From Variovorax sp. V213 (GTDB taxonomy: Bacteria; Pseudomonadota; Gammaproteobacteria; Burkholderiales; Burkholderiaceae_C): a stretch of DNA of 64,000 nucleotides. The first letter of the stretch is position 1. The number at the start of each line of letters is the position of its first letter. The position numbers and the translations under genes are program-made. Positions 8,900 to 16,919 of this stretch are shown here, piece after piece. Location: positions 3,721,001 to 3,785,000 of the forward strand of contig NZ_AP028664.1 in assembly GCF_041154455.1 (NCBI RefSeq). Reading direction: 5' to 3'. The notes beneath the pieces were generated by a model. The model ran no database searches and was not told the DNA's origin. It saw only the letters and a list, made by a program, of their open reading frames with translations.

Positions 8900-11488
8900 T
8901 CAGGCCACGGCCGCGGCGTTCGCTTCGGTCTTGTAGTCGTCGATCTTGTCGAAGTTCAGGTACTGGTAGATCTGGGCGCTCGACGCATCGAGCACGCCCG
9001 TCGCGGCCATGTACTCTTCCCGCGTGGGGATGCGGCCGAGGCGCGAGCAGATCGCGGCCAGTTCGGCCGAGCCCAGGTACACGTTGGTGTTCTTGCCCAG
9101 TCGGTTGGGGAAGTTGCGGGTGCTGGTCGACATCACCGTGGCGCCTTCGCGCACCTGTGCCTGGTTGCCCATGCACAGCGAGCAGCCCGGCATTTCGGTG
9201 CGCGCACCGGCATTGCCGAACACGCCGTAGTGGCCTTCTTCGGTGAGTTGCTGCGCGTCCATCTTGGTGGGCGGCGCAATCCACAGCTTGACCGGGATGT
9301 CGCGCTTGCCTTCGAGCAGCTTCGACGCTGCGCGGAAGTGGCCGATGTTGGTCATGCACGAACCGATGAACACTTCGTCGATGGCCGCACCGGCCACGTC
9401 GCTCAGCGTCTTCACGTCGTCAGGGTCGTTCGGGCAGGCCACGATGGGTTCGTGGATCTCGGCCAGGTCGATCTCGATGACGGCGGCGTAGTCGGCGTCG
9501 GCATCGCCCTTGAGCAGCTGCGGGTCCGCAAGCCAGGCTTCCTGCGCGGCGATCCGGCGGGCCAGCGTGCGGGCGTCGGCGTAGCCCTCGGCAATCATCC
9601 ACTTCATCAGCGTGATGTTGCTGTTGATGTACTCGATGATCGGCTCCTTGTTCAGGTGCACCGTGCAGCCGGCGGCCGAGCGTTCGGCGGAGGCGTCGCT
9701 CAGTTCGAAGGCTTGCTCGACCTTCAGGTCGGGCAGGCCTTCGATTTCGAGGATGCGGCCCGAGAAGATGTTCTTCTTGCCCTTCTTCTCGACCGTGAGC
9801 AGGCCGCTCTTGATGGCGTACAGCGGAATGGCATTGACCAGGTCGCGCAGCGTGACGCCGGGCTGCATCTTGCCCTTGAAGCGCACGAGCACCGATTCGG
9901 GCATGTCCAGCGGCATCACGCCGGTGGCGGCCGCGAAGGCCACCAGGCCGGAGCCCGCGGGGAAGCTGATGCCGATGGGGAAACGGGTGTGGCTGTCGCC
10001 GCCGGTGCCGACGGTGTCGGGCGTGAGCAGGCGGTTGAGCCAGCTGTGGATCACGCCGTCGCCGGGGCGCAGCGAAACGCCGCCGCGGTTGGCCATGAAC
10101 TCGGGGAGTTCGTGGTGCATCTTGACGTCGACCTTCTTCGGGTACGCCGCCGTGTGGCAGAACGACTGCATCACGAGGTCGGCCGAGAAACCCAGGCAGG
10201 CCAGGTCCTTCAGCTCGTCGCGCGTCATCGGGCCGGTGGTGTCCTGCGAGCCGACCGAGGTCATCTTGGGTTCGCAATACGTGCCCGGGCGAACGCCCTG
10301 ACCTTCGGGCAGGCCGCAGGCGCGGCCGACCATCTTCTGCGCGAGCGAGAAGCCCTTCTTGGTGTCGACCGGGCTTTGCGGCAGGCGGAACAGCGTCGAA
10401 GCCGGCAGGCCCAGCGCTTCGCGCGCCTTGGCCGTGAGGCCGCGGCCGATGATCAGCGGAATGCGGCCGCCGGCGCGCACTTCGTCGAACAGCACGTCGC
10501 TCTTGACCTTGAACTCGGCGATGACCTTGCCGTCCTTGAAAGCCTTGCCGTCGTAGGGACGCAGTTCGACCACGTCGCCCATGTTCATCTGGCTCACGTC
10601 GAGCTCGATGGGCAGCGCGCCCGAGTCTTCCATGGTGTTGTAGAAGATGGGAGCGATCTTGCCGCCGAGGCAGACGCCGCCGAAGCGCTTGTTGGGCACG
10701 AAGGGAATGTCTTCGCCGGTGAACCAGAGCACCGAGTTGGTGGCGCTCTTGCGCGAAGAGCCGGTGCCGACCACGTCGCCGGCATAGGCCACGAGGTGGC
10801 CGCGCGCGCGCAGGTCTTCGATGAACTTCACCGGGCCGCGCTTGCCGTCTTCTTCGGGCACGATGCCGGGGCGGGCGTTCTTGTGCATCGCCAGGGCGTG
10901 CATCGGAATGTCGGGACGCGTGGTGGCGTCGGGTGCGGGAGAGAGGTCGTCGGTGTTGATTTCACCGGCCACCTTGAAGATGCTGACCGTGATGCTCTCG
11001 GGCACTTCGGGACGGCTGGTGAACCATTCGGCGTCGGCCCAGCTCTGCAGCACGCCCTTGGCGTTGGCGTTGCCCTTGTCGGCCTTTTCCTTGACGTCAT
11101 GGAACTGGTCGAACATCAACAGGGTTTTCTTCAGGCCTTCGGCCGCCACGGCGCCGACTTCGGCGTCGTCGAGCAGGTCGATCATCGGGCTGATGTTGTA
11201 GCCGCCGAGCATGGTGCCGAGCAATTCGGTGGCACGGGCGCGCGAGATGAACGCGTTCTTCTCGGTACCGTGAGCCACGGCTGCCAAATAGCTCGCCTTG
11301 ACCTTGGCCGCGTCATCGACGCCGGCGGGCACGCGATAGGTGAGCAGATCGAGCAGGAAAGCACCGTCCTTGGCATTCGCGCTCTTGAGGAGCTCGATGG
11401 CTTCGGCGGTTTGCTTCGCGCTCAATGGCAGCGGCGGAATACCGAGCGCGGCGCGTTCGGCAACATGGTCAACGTAGGCTTGCAACAT
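8900..11488 (-). CDS. acnB: Aconitate hydratase B / 2-methylisocitrate dehydratase
   Basis: An 862-residue bifunctional aconitase with the AcnB domain order: an N-terminal HEAT-like domain, the swivelling domain 4, then the three catalytic domains. Cluster cysteines are C711 (GSCMTNIG) and C769 and C772 (CSLCMGN), essentially the E. coli AcnB positions. It catalyses citrate/isocitrate conversion in the main TCA cycle and can also dehydrate 2-methylcitrate products. The start at 11488 follows GGAG and begins with the conserved MLQAYVDHV. It is the last gene of the minus-strand run from mdh and ends at a strong terminator. Confidence 0.98.
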   Translation of the reverse strand: MLQAYVDHVAERAALGIPPLPLSAKQTAEAIELLKSANAKDGAFLLDLLTYRVPAGVDDAAKVKASYLAAVAHGTEKNAFISRARATELLGTMLGGYNISPMIDLLDDAEVGAVAAEGLKKTLLMFDQFHDVKEKADKGNANAKGVLQSWADAEWFTSRPEVPESITVSIFKVAGEINTDDLSPAPDATTRPDIPMHALAMHKNARPGIVPEEDGKRGPVKFIEDLRARGHLVAYAGDVVGTGSSRKSATNSVLWFTGEDIPFVPNKRFGGVCLGGKIAPIFYNTMEDSGALPIELDVSQMNMGDVVELRPYDGKAFKDGKVIAEFKVKSDVLFDEVRAGGRIPLIIGRGLTAKAREALGLPASTLFRLPQSPVDTKKGFSLAQKMVGRACGLPEGQGVRPGTYCEPKMTSVGSQDTTGPMTRDELKDLACLGFSADLVMQSFCHTAAYPKKVDVKMHHELPEFMANRGGVSLRPGDGVIHSWLNRLLTPDTVGTGGDSHTRFPIGISFPAGSGLVAFAAATGVMPLDMPESVLVRFKGKMQPGVTLRDLVNAIPLYAIKSGLLTVEKKGKKNIFSGRILEIEGLPDLKVEQAFELSDASAERSAAGCTVHLNKEPIIEYINSNITLMKWMIAEGYADARTLARRIAAQEAWLADPQLLKGDADADYAAVIEIDLAEIHEPIVACPNDPDDVKTLSDVAGAAIDEVFIGSCMTNIGHFRAASKLLEGKRDIPVKLWIAPPTKMDAQQLTEEGHYGVFGNAGARTEMPGCSLCMGNQAQVREGATVMSTSTRNFPNRLGKNTNVYLGSAELAAICSRLGRIPTREEYMAATGVLDASSAQIYQYLNFDKIDDYKTEANAAAVA

Positions 11489-11566
11489 CTTCTTTTCTCC
11501 GGAAACTGGGCTGGCGGGCGTGCGGTACGGCAAGCAAGAGCCGCGCCGCACCCCTTTGCGGGACTC

Positions 11567-12106
11567 TTACTTCTTGGCTGCGTCAGCGCCTTCGAACAGG
11601 CTCTTCGGCGGGTTCTTCTTCATTTCTTCGGCAAACGCGACCTGCTCGGCCGTCTGGCATTCGTCGGCAATGCGCAGACCGGCCTTCTGGTTCATCAGCA
11701 TCGACTTGTTGCCCAGCTGCAGCCACATGGCGCCAGCGCGGGGGTCTTCGAGGCGGATGGCGCCGGTGCGGCTTTCGACCGGGTGCATGCGGTACTTGAG
11801 GCCCTTGGTCGTCACGTTGAAGAAGCCGGGCTTCTTCTCGTCGGCCGCCACGGTCACGTCGGCGCCGAGTTCGCACTGGGCCTTGCCGAGCGAAACGCGC
11901 TTGGCGACTTCGAGGTCGGCGTCGGTCAGCACGATATTGGTTTCATCGGCGATGGGCGTGACTTCCTCGACGGCCTTGGCGGCCTTGCGGGTGACCTGCT
12001 TCTTGGGCGGCGCCTTCTTGGCTTCGGCCTTGGCGGGCGTGGTCTGCGCCGAGGCGGCAAACGGGAGCGCCAGGGCCAGGGCTGCGATCAGAACAATTTT
12101 CTTCAT
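11567..12106 (-). CDS. Secreted protein of unknown function beside acnB
   Basis: A 179-residue protein with a clear signal peptide: MKK, a hydrophobic core, and likely cleavage after ASA near residue 20. A Lys/Ala-rich linker follows (about 21-45), then a soluble domain with two cysteines (near C80 and C151) that could form a periplasmic disulfide. The domain shows YRMHPVESRTGAIRLED and WLQLGNKSMLMNQ segments. I cannot assign a family; a weak likeness to lysozyme-inhibitor-type beta folds is speculation. AGGAA precedes the ATG at 12106. Its place between acnB and the lyase gene suggests co-transcription, with no evident tie to the TCA cycle. Confidence 0.75.
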   Translation of the reverse strand: MKKIVLIAALALALPFAASAQTTPAKAEAKKAPPKKQVTRKAAKAVEEVTPIADETNIVLTDADLEVAKRVSLGKAQCELGADVTVAADEKKPGFFNVTTKGLKYRMHPVESRTGAIRLEDPRAGAMWLQLGNKSMLMNQKAGLRIADECQTAEQVAFAEEMKKNPPKSLFEGADAAKK

Positions 12107-12137
12107 GGGTGTTTCCTTGAGGCTGGATTCAGGAGTT

Positions 12138-13136
12138 TCAGGAGGCCGCGAGTGCAAACCAGGCTTTTGCCTCTGGAGGCAACACGCGCCCTGTTGCGTG
12201 GGCACGCGTCAGCACTTGCCAGAAATGGCGATAGCTCGCGCGGTCGTGCAATGTGCCATCGATTTGGGTCGGCGCCCAATTTGCGAGGGCCGCATTTGTA
12301 ATGATTTTTGTGGCAATTTGAATCTGCGCCTCGTCCGGCGCAAAAGCCTCGAGGATGGGCCGGATCTGGTTCGGATGAATGCTCCACATGCGTGTGTAGC
12401 CGAATTCGGTGGCCGCCTTGCGGGCTGCCATGCGCATGGCGTCGGTGTCCTTGAACTCGGTAACCACGCAATGCGACGGCACCTTGCCGTACGCATGCGC
12501 CGCGGATGCGATGGCCAGCTTGGCGCGCACCACCAGCGGGTGCGTGAACTGGCCGACGGCCCCCATGCCATCGGCGGGAATGGCGCCCGCATGGGCGGAA
12601 ACGAAATCCATCAGGCCGAAACTCAGCGATTGCACGCGCGGATGCGCCGCAATCTCGAACGCGTTGTGCACGGCCAGCGGCGATTCGATGAGCACGTGCA
12701 GCGGCAGCGCGTCGGCATCCGCGGCCTCGAGTGCCGCCACCGCCTGCACCACGTCGGCCACGGACTCGACCTTGGGCACCATCAGGTGGCTGAGCCTGTG
12801 GCCGGCGCCGCCCGCAATGGTGATCACGTCGCCCGCGAACGCCGGGTGATCGACCGGATGGACGCGCACGCCCACGCGCATGCCGGGCCTGGCCGCCAGC
12901 GCGAGTTCGGTCACGAGCGCGGCATGTTCCGCCTCGCCGCCCACGGGAGCGCCGTCTTCGCAATCGAGGGTGACGTCGAACACGCAGGCGCCGAATTCGT
13001 CGGCCATCTCGGCCTGCAGCGCCAGGCTCTTCTTCATGCGCGCTTCGACGCCGCTGTAATGGTCGCACACCGGCAGCGTCACGGCCCCGGCCTGCGCGCC
13101 GAGCAACACTTCGCCGGGATGAACGGACTTCGTCAT
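12138..13136 (-). CDS. CoA-ester lyase of the HpcH/HpaI (citrate lyase beta) family
   Basis: A 332-residue TIM-barrel lyase. Visible family motifs are DCEDGAP (about residues 57-63, metal and substrate binding), RVHPVDH, MVPKVES (near 118-124), IESPLAVHNA and SIHPNQI. Relatives cleave malyl-CoA, methylmalyl-CoA or citryl/citramalyl-CoA to an acyl-CoA plus glyoxylate, pyruvate or oxaloacetate. The ATG at 13136 overlaps the tam stop by 4 bases (ATGA). Being next to mdh and acnB suggests the substrate is a TCA-related CoA ester such as malyl-CoA, but the sequence alone does not settle which. Confidence 0.88.
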   Translation of the reverse strand: MTKSVHPGEVLLGAQAGAVTLPVCDHYSGVEARMKKSLALQAEMADEFGACVFDVTLDCEDGAPVGGEAEHAALVTELALAARPGMRVGVRVHPVDHPAFAGDVITIAGGAGHRLSHLMVPKVESVADVVQAVAALEAADADALPLHVLIESPLAVHNAFEIAAHPRVQSLSFGLMDFVSAHAGAIPADGMGAVGQFTHPLVVRAKLAIASAAHAYGKVPSHCVVTEFKDTDAMRMAARKAATEFGYTRMWSIHPNQIRPILEAFAPDEAQIQIATKIITNAALANWAPTQIDGTLHDRASYRHFWQVLTRAHATGRVLPPEAKAWFALAAS

Positions 13137-13909
13137 GCTTTTCTCTGCGCCACGATGAACATGCGCGGAAAGGCCAGCAATCGCTTGCCGTCGGTACGGG
13201 CCGGATAGGCCTCGTCCACGCGGCGCTCGTACTCGGCCAGATAGCTGGCCCGCAGGTCGGCCGGCAGCCGGTCGACGAAAGGCTTCAGGCCCGTGCCGCG
13301 CACCCATTCGACGATGGCCGCGGCATCGGCCATGGGGTGCTGGTAGATGGTGTGCCACACATCGACCTTGGCCGCATCGGGCGCCAGCAGGTCGTAGTAG
13401 CCGCCGAGCGGAAGCAGCAGCGTGCGCAGCCGGTCGGCATCGCCGATGGGCTCGGCCCATGGGGCCTCGGCCGCCACGGCGCGCATCAGGCGGTGCGTGG
13501 GCTCTTCGCGGTTGTCGGGCATCTGGATGGCAAGCACGCCACCCGGGGCCAGCGCAGCGAACAGGCGCGGGATCAGCTTTTGGTGGTCCGGCACCCATTG
13601 CAGGGCCGCGTTGGCATAAATGAGGTCGGGCGCTTCTTGCGGCGCCCAGGTCGCGATGTCGCTCAACTCGAAGCGCGCCTGCGGCAGGCGCTCGCGCGCA
13701 CTGGCCAGCATGGCTTCGGAGTTGTCGGTCCCGACGACGTGCGCCTTCGGGAACCGATGGACCAGCAGCTCGGTGGAATTGCCCGGCCCGCAGCCGAGGT
13801 CGGCCACGCGGACGGCCTCCGGCAACGGCACCCGCGCCAGGAGTTCCTGTGCGGGTCGGGTGCGCTCGTTCTCGTAGCGACGGTAGAGCGCGGGGTTCCA
13901 GTCGAGCAT
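13133..13909 (-). CDS. tam: Trans-aconitate 2-methyltransferase
   Basis: A 258-residue SAM-dependent methyltransferase. The N terminus (LDWNPALYRRYENERTRPA) and motif I (VADLGCGPGNSTELL, about residues 33-47) closely resemble E. coli Tam, which methylates trans-aconitate, a spontaneous and inhibitory by-product of cis-aconitate released by aconitase. Later conserved pieces include NAALQWVPDH and GGVLAIQMPDN. It lies 14 bases downstream of mdh and overlaps the lyase gene. Placement in an operon ending with acnB supports a role in detoxifying an aconitase side product. Confidence 0.9.
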   Translation of the reverse strand: MLDWNPALYRRYENERTRPAQELLARVPLPEAVRVADLGCGPGNSTELLVHRFPKAHVVGTDNSEAMLASARERLPQARFELSDIATWAPQEAPDLIYANAALQWVPDHQKLIPRLFAALAPGGVLAIQMPDNREEPTHRLMRAVAAEAPWAEPIGDADRLRTLLLPLGGYYDLLAPDAAKVDVWHTIYQHPMADAAAIVEWVRGTGLKPFVDRLPADLRASYLAEYERRVDEAYPARTDGKRLLAFPRMFIVAQRKA

Positions 13910-13923
13910 GCCGGCCAATCTGC

Positions 13924-14910
13924 TTAGATCAGGTGCGCAACGCCGGCTTGTTCGCCTTGCAGCTCTTCCAGGGTCTTGTTGATGCGTTCCTGGCTGAAGG
14001 CGTCGATCTCGAGACCTTCGACCAGCTTGTACTCGCCGTTCTCGCAGGTGACCGGGAAGCCGAACATCGTGTCCTTCGGAATGCCGTACTGGCCGTCCGA
14101 CGGAATGCCCATGGTGACCCACTTGCCGTTGGTGCCCAGGGCCCAGTCGCGCATGTGGTCGATGGCGGCGTTGGCGGCCGAGGCAGCCGACGACAGGCCG
14201 CGTGCTTCGATGATGGCCGCGCCGCGCTTGCCGACGGTCGGCAGGAAGGTGTTGGCGTTCCATTCCTGGTCGTTGATCATCTTGGCGACGCTGTCACCGT
14301 TGATGGTGGCAAAGCGGTAGTCGGCGTACATCGTGGGCGAGTGGTTGCCCCACACGACGAGCTTCTCGATGTCGGCCACGGGCTTGCCGGTCTTGGCAGC
14401 GATCTGGCTGGCGGCGCGGTTGTGGTCCAGGCGCAGCATGGCGGTGAAGTTCTTGCGCGGCAGGTCAGGGGCGCTCTTCATCGCGATGTAGGCGTTGGTG
14501 TTGGCCGGGTTGCCGACCACCAGCACCTTGACGTTGCGGCTGGCAACGGCGTTCAGCGCCTTGCCCTGCGCGGTGAAGATCGCGCCGTTGACCGCCAGCA
14601 GCTCGGCACGCTCCATGCCCGGACCGCGCGGACGCGAACCGACCAGGAGGGCGTAGTCGGCGTCCTTGAAGGCGGTCATCGGGTCGCCGTGGGCTTCCAT
14701 GCCGGCCAGCAGCGGGAAGGCGCAATCGTCGAGCTCCATCATCACGCCCTTGAGGGCCTTCTGGGCCTTCTCGTCGGGGATTTCGAGCAGCTGAAGGATG
14801 ACCGGCTGGTCTTTGCCGAGCATTTCGCCGGACGCGATACGGAACAACAGGGCGTAACCGATTTGACCGGCGGCACCGGTGACGGCAACGCGGACGGGCT
14901 TTTTGCTCAT
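13924..14910 (-). CDS. mdh: Malate dehydrogenase
   Basis: A 328-residue NAD-dependent malate dehydrogenase interconverting malate and oxaloacetate. The N-terminal GAAGQIGYALLFRIASG nucleotide-binding loop is at about residues 11-27; the substrate loop RPRGPGMERAELL is near 93-105; the catalytic histidine is in WGNHSPTMYAD near residue 190. Length and sequence fit the 326-329-residue betaproteobacterial type related to cytoplasmic MDH, rather than the 312-residue enterobacterial type. It is the first gene of the minus-strand run mdh-tam-lyase-secreted protein-acnB and is divergent from gntR. Confidence 0.97.
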   Translation of the reverse strand: MSKKPVRVAVTGAAGQIGYALLFRIASGEMLGKDQPVILQLLEIPDEKAQKALKGVMMELDDCAFPLLAGMEAHGDPMTAFKDADYALLVGSRPRGPGMERAELLAVNGAIFTAQGKALNAVASRNVKVLVVGNPANTNAYIAMKSAPDLPRKNFTAMLRLDHNRAASQIAAKTGKPVADIEKLVVWGNHSPTMYADYRFATINGDSVAKMINDQEWNANTFLPTVGKRGAAIIEARGLSSAASAANAAIDHMRDWALGTNGKWVTMGIPSDGQYGIPKDTMFGFPVTCENGEYKLVEGLEIDAFSQERINKTLEELQGEQAGVAHLI

Positions 14911-15042
14911 GGGAAGACTCCAGAAGGTAGTGAAACGGTATCGGCGGGCGCGCGGGGCGCCGATGGTCCTGCAGGGCGGGAATCCTTCCCGCGGCGCAGG
15001 CCGGCCCGCATTTTAAGCCGATTCGATGAGCGTCGTCTTATG

Positions 15043-15054
15043 TCTTATATAAGA
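15043..15054. promoter_or_regulatory. Perfect palindrome, candidate GntR operator
   Basis: TCTTATATAAGA is a perfect 12-bp palindrome just upstream of gntR and between it and the divergent mdh. A second partial copy (GTCTTATG) precedes it at 15036. It overlaps a TATA-rich -10-like sequence, so a bound protein would block transcription toward gntR. The natural inference is autoregulation by the adjacent GntR protein and possibly control of mdh. This is not shown by sequence alone. Confidence 0.6.
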
Positions 15055-15094
15055 TATGCTCGGAGGGTCCGCCACGGCGCACCCCACCGCTGCC

Positions 15095-15853
15095 ATGAAT
15101 GCCCCCTCCGTCCTCGAAGAATCTGCGACGCCCTCCTTCAGTCCGCTCTACCAGCAGATCAAGACACTGATCCTGCAGAGCCTGCAGGCCGGCGAGTGGA
15201 AGCCGGGCGAGCCCATTCCGAGCGAGATGGACCTGGCGGTGCGCTATCGCGTGAGCCAGGGCACGGTGCGCAAGGCCATCGACGAACTCGCGGCCGAAAA
15301 CCTCGTGGTACGCCGCCAGGGCAAGGGCACCTTCGTCGCCACGCATGCCGAGCAGCACGTGCAATACCGCTTCCTCAAGCTCGTGCCCGATGTCGGCACC
15401 CCGAGCACCGAGGGCCCTGCCGAACGCACCATCGTCGATTGCCGCCGCCAGCGCGCCTCGGCCGACGTGGCGCGCGCGCTGGGCCTGCGCACCGGCGATG
15501 CGGTGCTGCAGGTGCGGCGCGTGCTCGCCTATGGCGGCGTGCCCACCATCCTCGAGGATCTCTGGCTGCCCGGCGCGCCCTTCAAGGGCCTGACCGCCGA
15601 GCGGCTGAGGGCTTGGCCGGGCCCGATGTACGCGATGTTCGAAACCGAATTCGGCGTGCGCATGGTGCGCGCGGAAGAAAAGATCCGCGCCGTGCTGCCC
15701 GATGCGGAGCAGGCGGCACTGCTCGACGTGTCGTTGCAGATGCCCTTGCTCAGCGTGGAGCGCCTGGCGCATACGTACCACGACATGCCGATGGAATTGC
15801 GCCGCGGCCTCTATCGCACCGATACGCACCACTACCGCAACCAGCTCGGCTGA
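15095..15853 (+). CDS. GntR-family regulator (HutC/UTRA type)
   Basis: About 252 residues. The N-terminal winged helix-turn-helix (PLYQQIKTLILQSLQ, then IPSEMDLAVRYRVSQGTVRKAI and GKGTFV) spans roughly residues 15-85, and a UTRA ligand-binding domain fills the rest. An in-frame ATG at 15056 would add 13 residues. That codon touches the palindrome and -10-like sequence, so it could only be used on a leaderless transcript; I prefer 15095. It sits between mdh and the sdh operon and probably senses a TCA-cycle metabolite, which is inference from position. Confidence 0.88.
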   Translation: MNAPSVLEESATPSFSPLYQQIKTLILQSLQAGEWKPGEPIPSEMDLAVRYRVSQGTVRKAIDELAAENLVVRRQGKGTFVATHAEQHVQYRFLKLVPDVGTPSTEGPAERTIVDCRRQRASADVARALGLRTGDAVLQVRRVLAYGGVPTILEDLWLPGAPFKGLTAERLRAWPGPMYAMFETEFGVRMVRAEEKIRAVLPDAEQAALLDVSLQMPLLSVERLAHTYHDMPMELRRGLYRTDTHHYRNQLG

Positions 15854-16086
15854 GATCGCATCCAGATGGCCTCACGACCGACCCGCATCGAAGCGCCCGC
15901 GAGCCGTGCGCAGCACGCTACGAACTCAATAGCATCCGACTGCAGCGCTGCCCCGACACGGGCTCCTCCGCCGGGCAATGGTGCATTGCAATAGAATTTT
16001 GCGTTGTTTGCATTCCGCAGAAGAAACAAAAGCGTTCGCTCTCAGAACATCAGAACAAGCCACCAAGCCACGAAAGCCTTCCCCCA
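15854..16086 (+). promoter_or_regulatory. Upstream region of the sdh operon
   Basis: A 233-base gap. The 3' half is A-rich, with TAGAAT at 15992-15997 as a possible -10, but no matching -35 element is evident. A GCTA...ATAGC near-palindrome lies at 15917-15933. No copy of the TCTTATATAAGA palindrome is present here, no ORF is credible, and I see no riboswitch fold. Confidence 0.4.
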
Positions 16087-16533
16087 ATGTCAGAGCTTGC
16101 AACCCCTCCCCGGCCACCGCGCCGCGAATTCCGAAACATCAACGCCTTCACCGATCTCACGACCTACCGGTTGCCGCCGGCCGGCATCGTGTCGATCCTG
16201 CATCGCGTCGCCGGCGTGATCATGTTCCTGCTGCTGCCGTTCATCATCTGGATGTTCGACACCTCGCTCTCGTCCGATTATTCGTTCGCCAGGTTCAAGG
16301 CCGCCTTCAGCAGCGGCCTTGGTTTCGTTCCGGGGTGGTTCCTGAAGCTGGTGGTCCTCGCGCTGATCTGGGCCTACCTGCACCATTTCATCGCCGGCCT
16401 GCGCCACATCTGGATGGACGTGAGCCACGCCGCCGTCACCAAGGAGTTCGGACACAGCTCCGCCCTGGTCACGCTGGTCCTGAGCGTTTTGCTCACCGTG
16501 GTGCTCGGCGCCAAGCTGTTCGGCCTGTACTGA
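16087..16533 (+). CDS. sdhC: Succinate dehydrogenase cytochrome b556 subunit
   Basis: A 148-residue membrane anchor of complex II with three membrane helices (about residues 38-58, 84-105 and 123-146). The conserved SILHRVAGV segment, involved in quinone binding, begins helix 1. The HHFIAGLRHIWMD segment carries the expected haem-ligand histidine. The ATG at 16087 begins a conserved N terminus after a Pro-rich lead. It is the first gene of sdhCDAB-sdhE-gltA, 13 bases before sdhD. Confidence 0.96.
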   Translation: MSELATPPRPPRREFRNINAFTDLTTYRLPPAGIVSILHRVAGVIMFLLLPFIIWMFDTSLSSDYSFARFKAAFSSGLGFVPGWFLKLVVLALIWAYLHHFIAGLRHIWMDVSHAAVTKEFGHSSALVTLVLSVLLTVVLGAKLFGLY

Positions 16534-16546
16534 GAAGGAGCCACCC

Positions 16547-16912
16547 ATGTCTGTGAATTACGGCTCCAAGCGCATCGTCGTCGGTGCACATTACGGTTTG
16601 CGCGACTGGCTCAGCCAGCGCATCACGGGCGGCCTGATGGCGCTCTTCACGATCATCCTGCTCGCGCAGCTGATCTTCACGCGTGGCCCCATCGGCTACG
16701 ACCTCTGGGCCGGCATCTTCGCCGCGCAGTGGATGAAGGTACTGACCTTCTCCGTGATCGCTTCCCTGCTTTATCACGTGTGGGTTGGCATGCGCGACGT
16801 GTGGATGGACTATGTCCAGCCCGTCGGCATTCGCCTCGCCCTGCAAATTTTCACCATCGTCTGGCTTGTCGGTTGTGCGGGTTGGGCCATTCAAGTGCTT
16901 TGGAAGATCTGA
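16547..16912 (+). CDS. sdhD: Succinate dehydrogenase membrane anchor subunit
   Basis: A 121-residue, three-helix anchor. After a short N-terminal segment (GAHYGLRDWLSQRITGG) the helices span about residues 26-46, 59-82 and 93-117. YHVWVGMRDVWMDY holds the conserved His and Asp of the haem/quinone site. AAGGAG precedes the start. It pairs with SdhC to hold SdhAB on the cytoplasmic face of the inner membrane and to pass electrons to ubiquinone. Confidence 0.95.
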   Translation: MSVNYGSKRIVVGAHYGLRDWLSQRITGGLMALFTIILLAQLIFTRGPIGYDLWAGIFAAQWMKVLTFSVIASLLYHVWVGMRDVWMDYVQPVGIRLALQIFTIVWLVGCAGWAIQVLWKI

Positions 16913-16919
16913 CCCCACC

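Noticed and set aside
4384..11488. Two aconitases as a recent gene duplication
   Set aside because: AcnA and AcnB have different domain orders and distinct cysteine contexts; they are ancient separate families.
8843..12301. 1152-codon plus-strand ORF opposite acnB and the secreted protein
   Set aside because: Crosses several real genes and a terminator and has no family features.
15854..16086. Riboswitch or tRNA upstream of sdhC
   Set aside because: No cloverleaf, no T-loop sequence and no conserved riboswitch core could be found.
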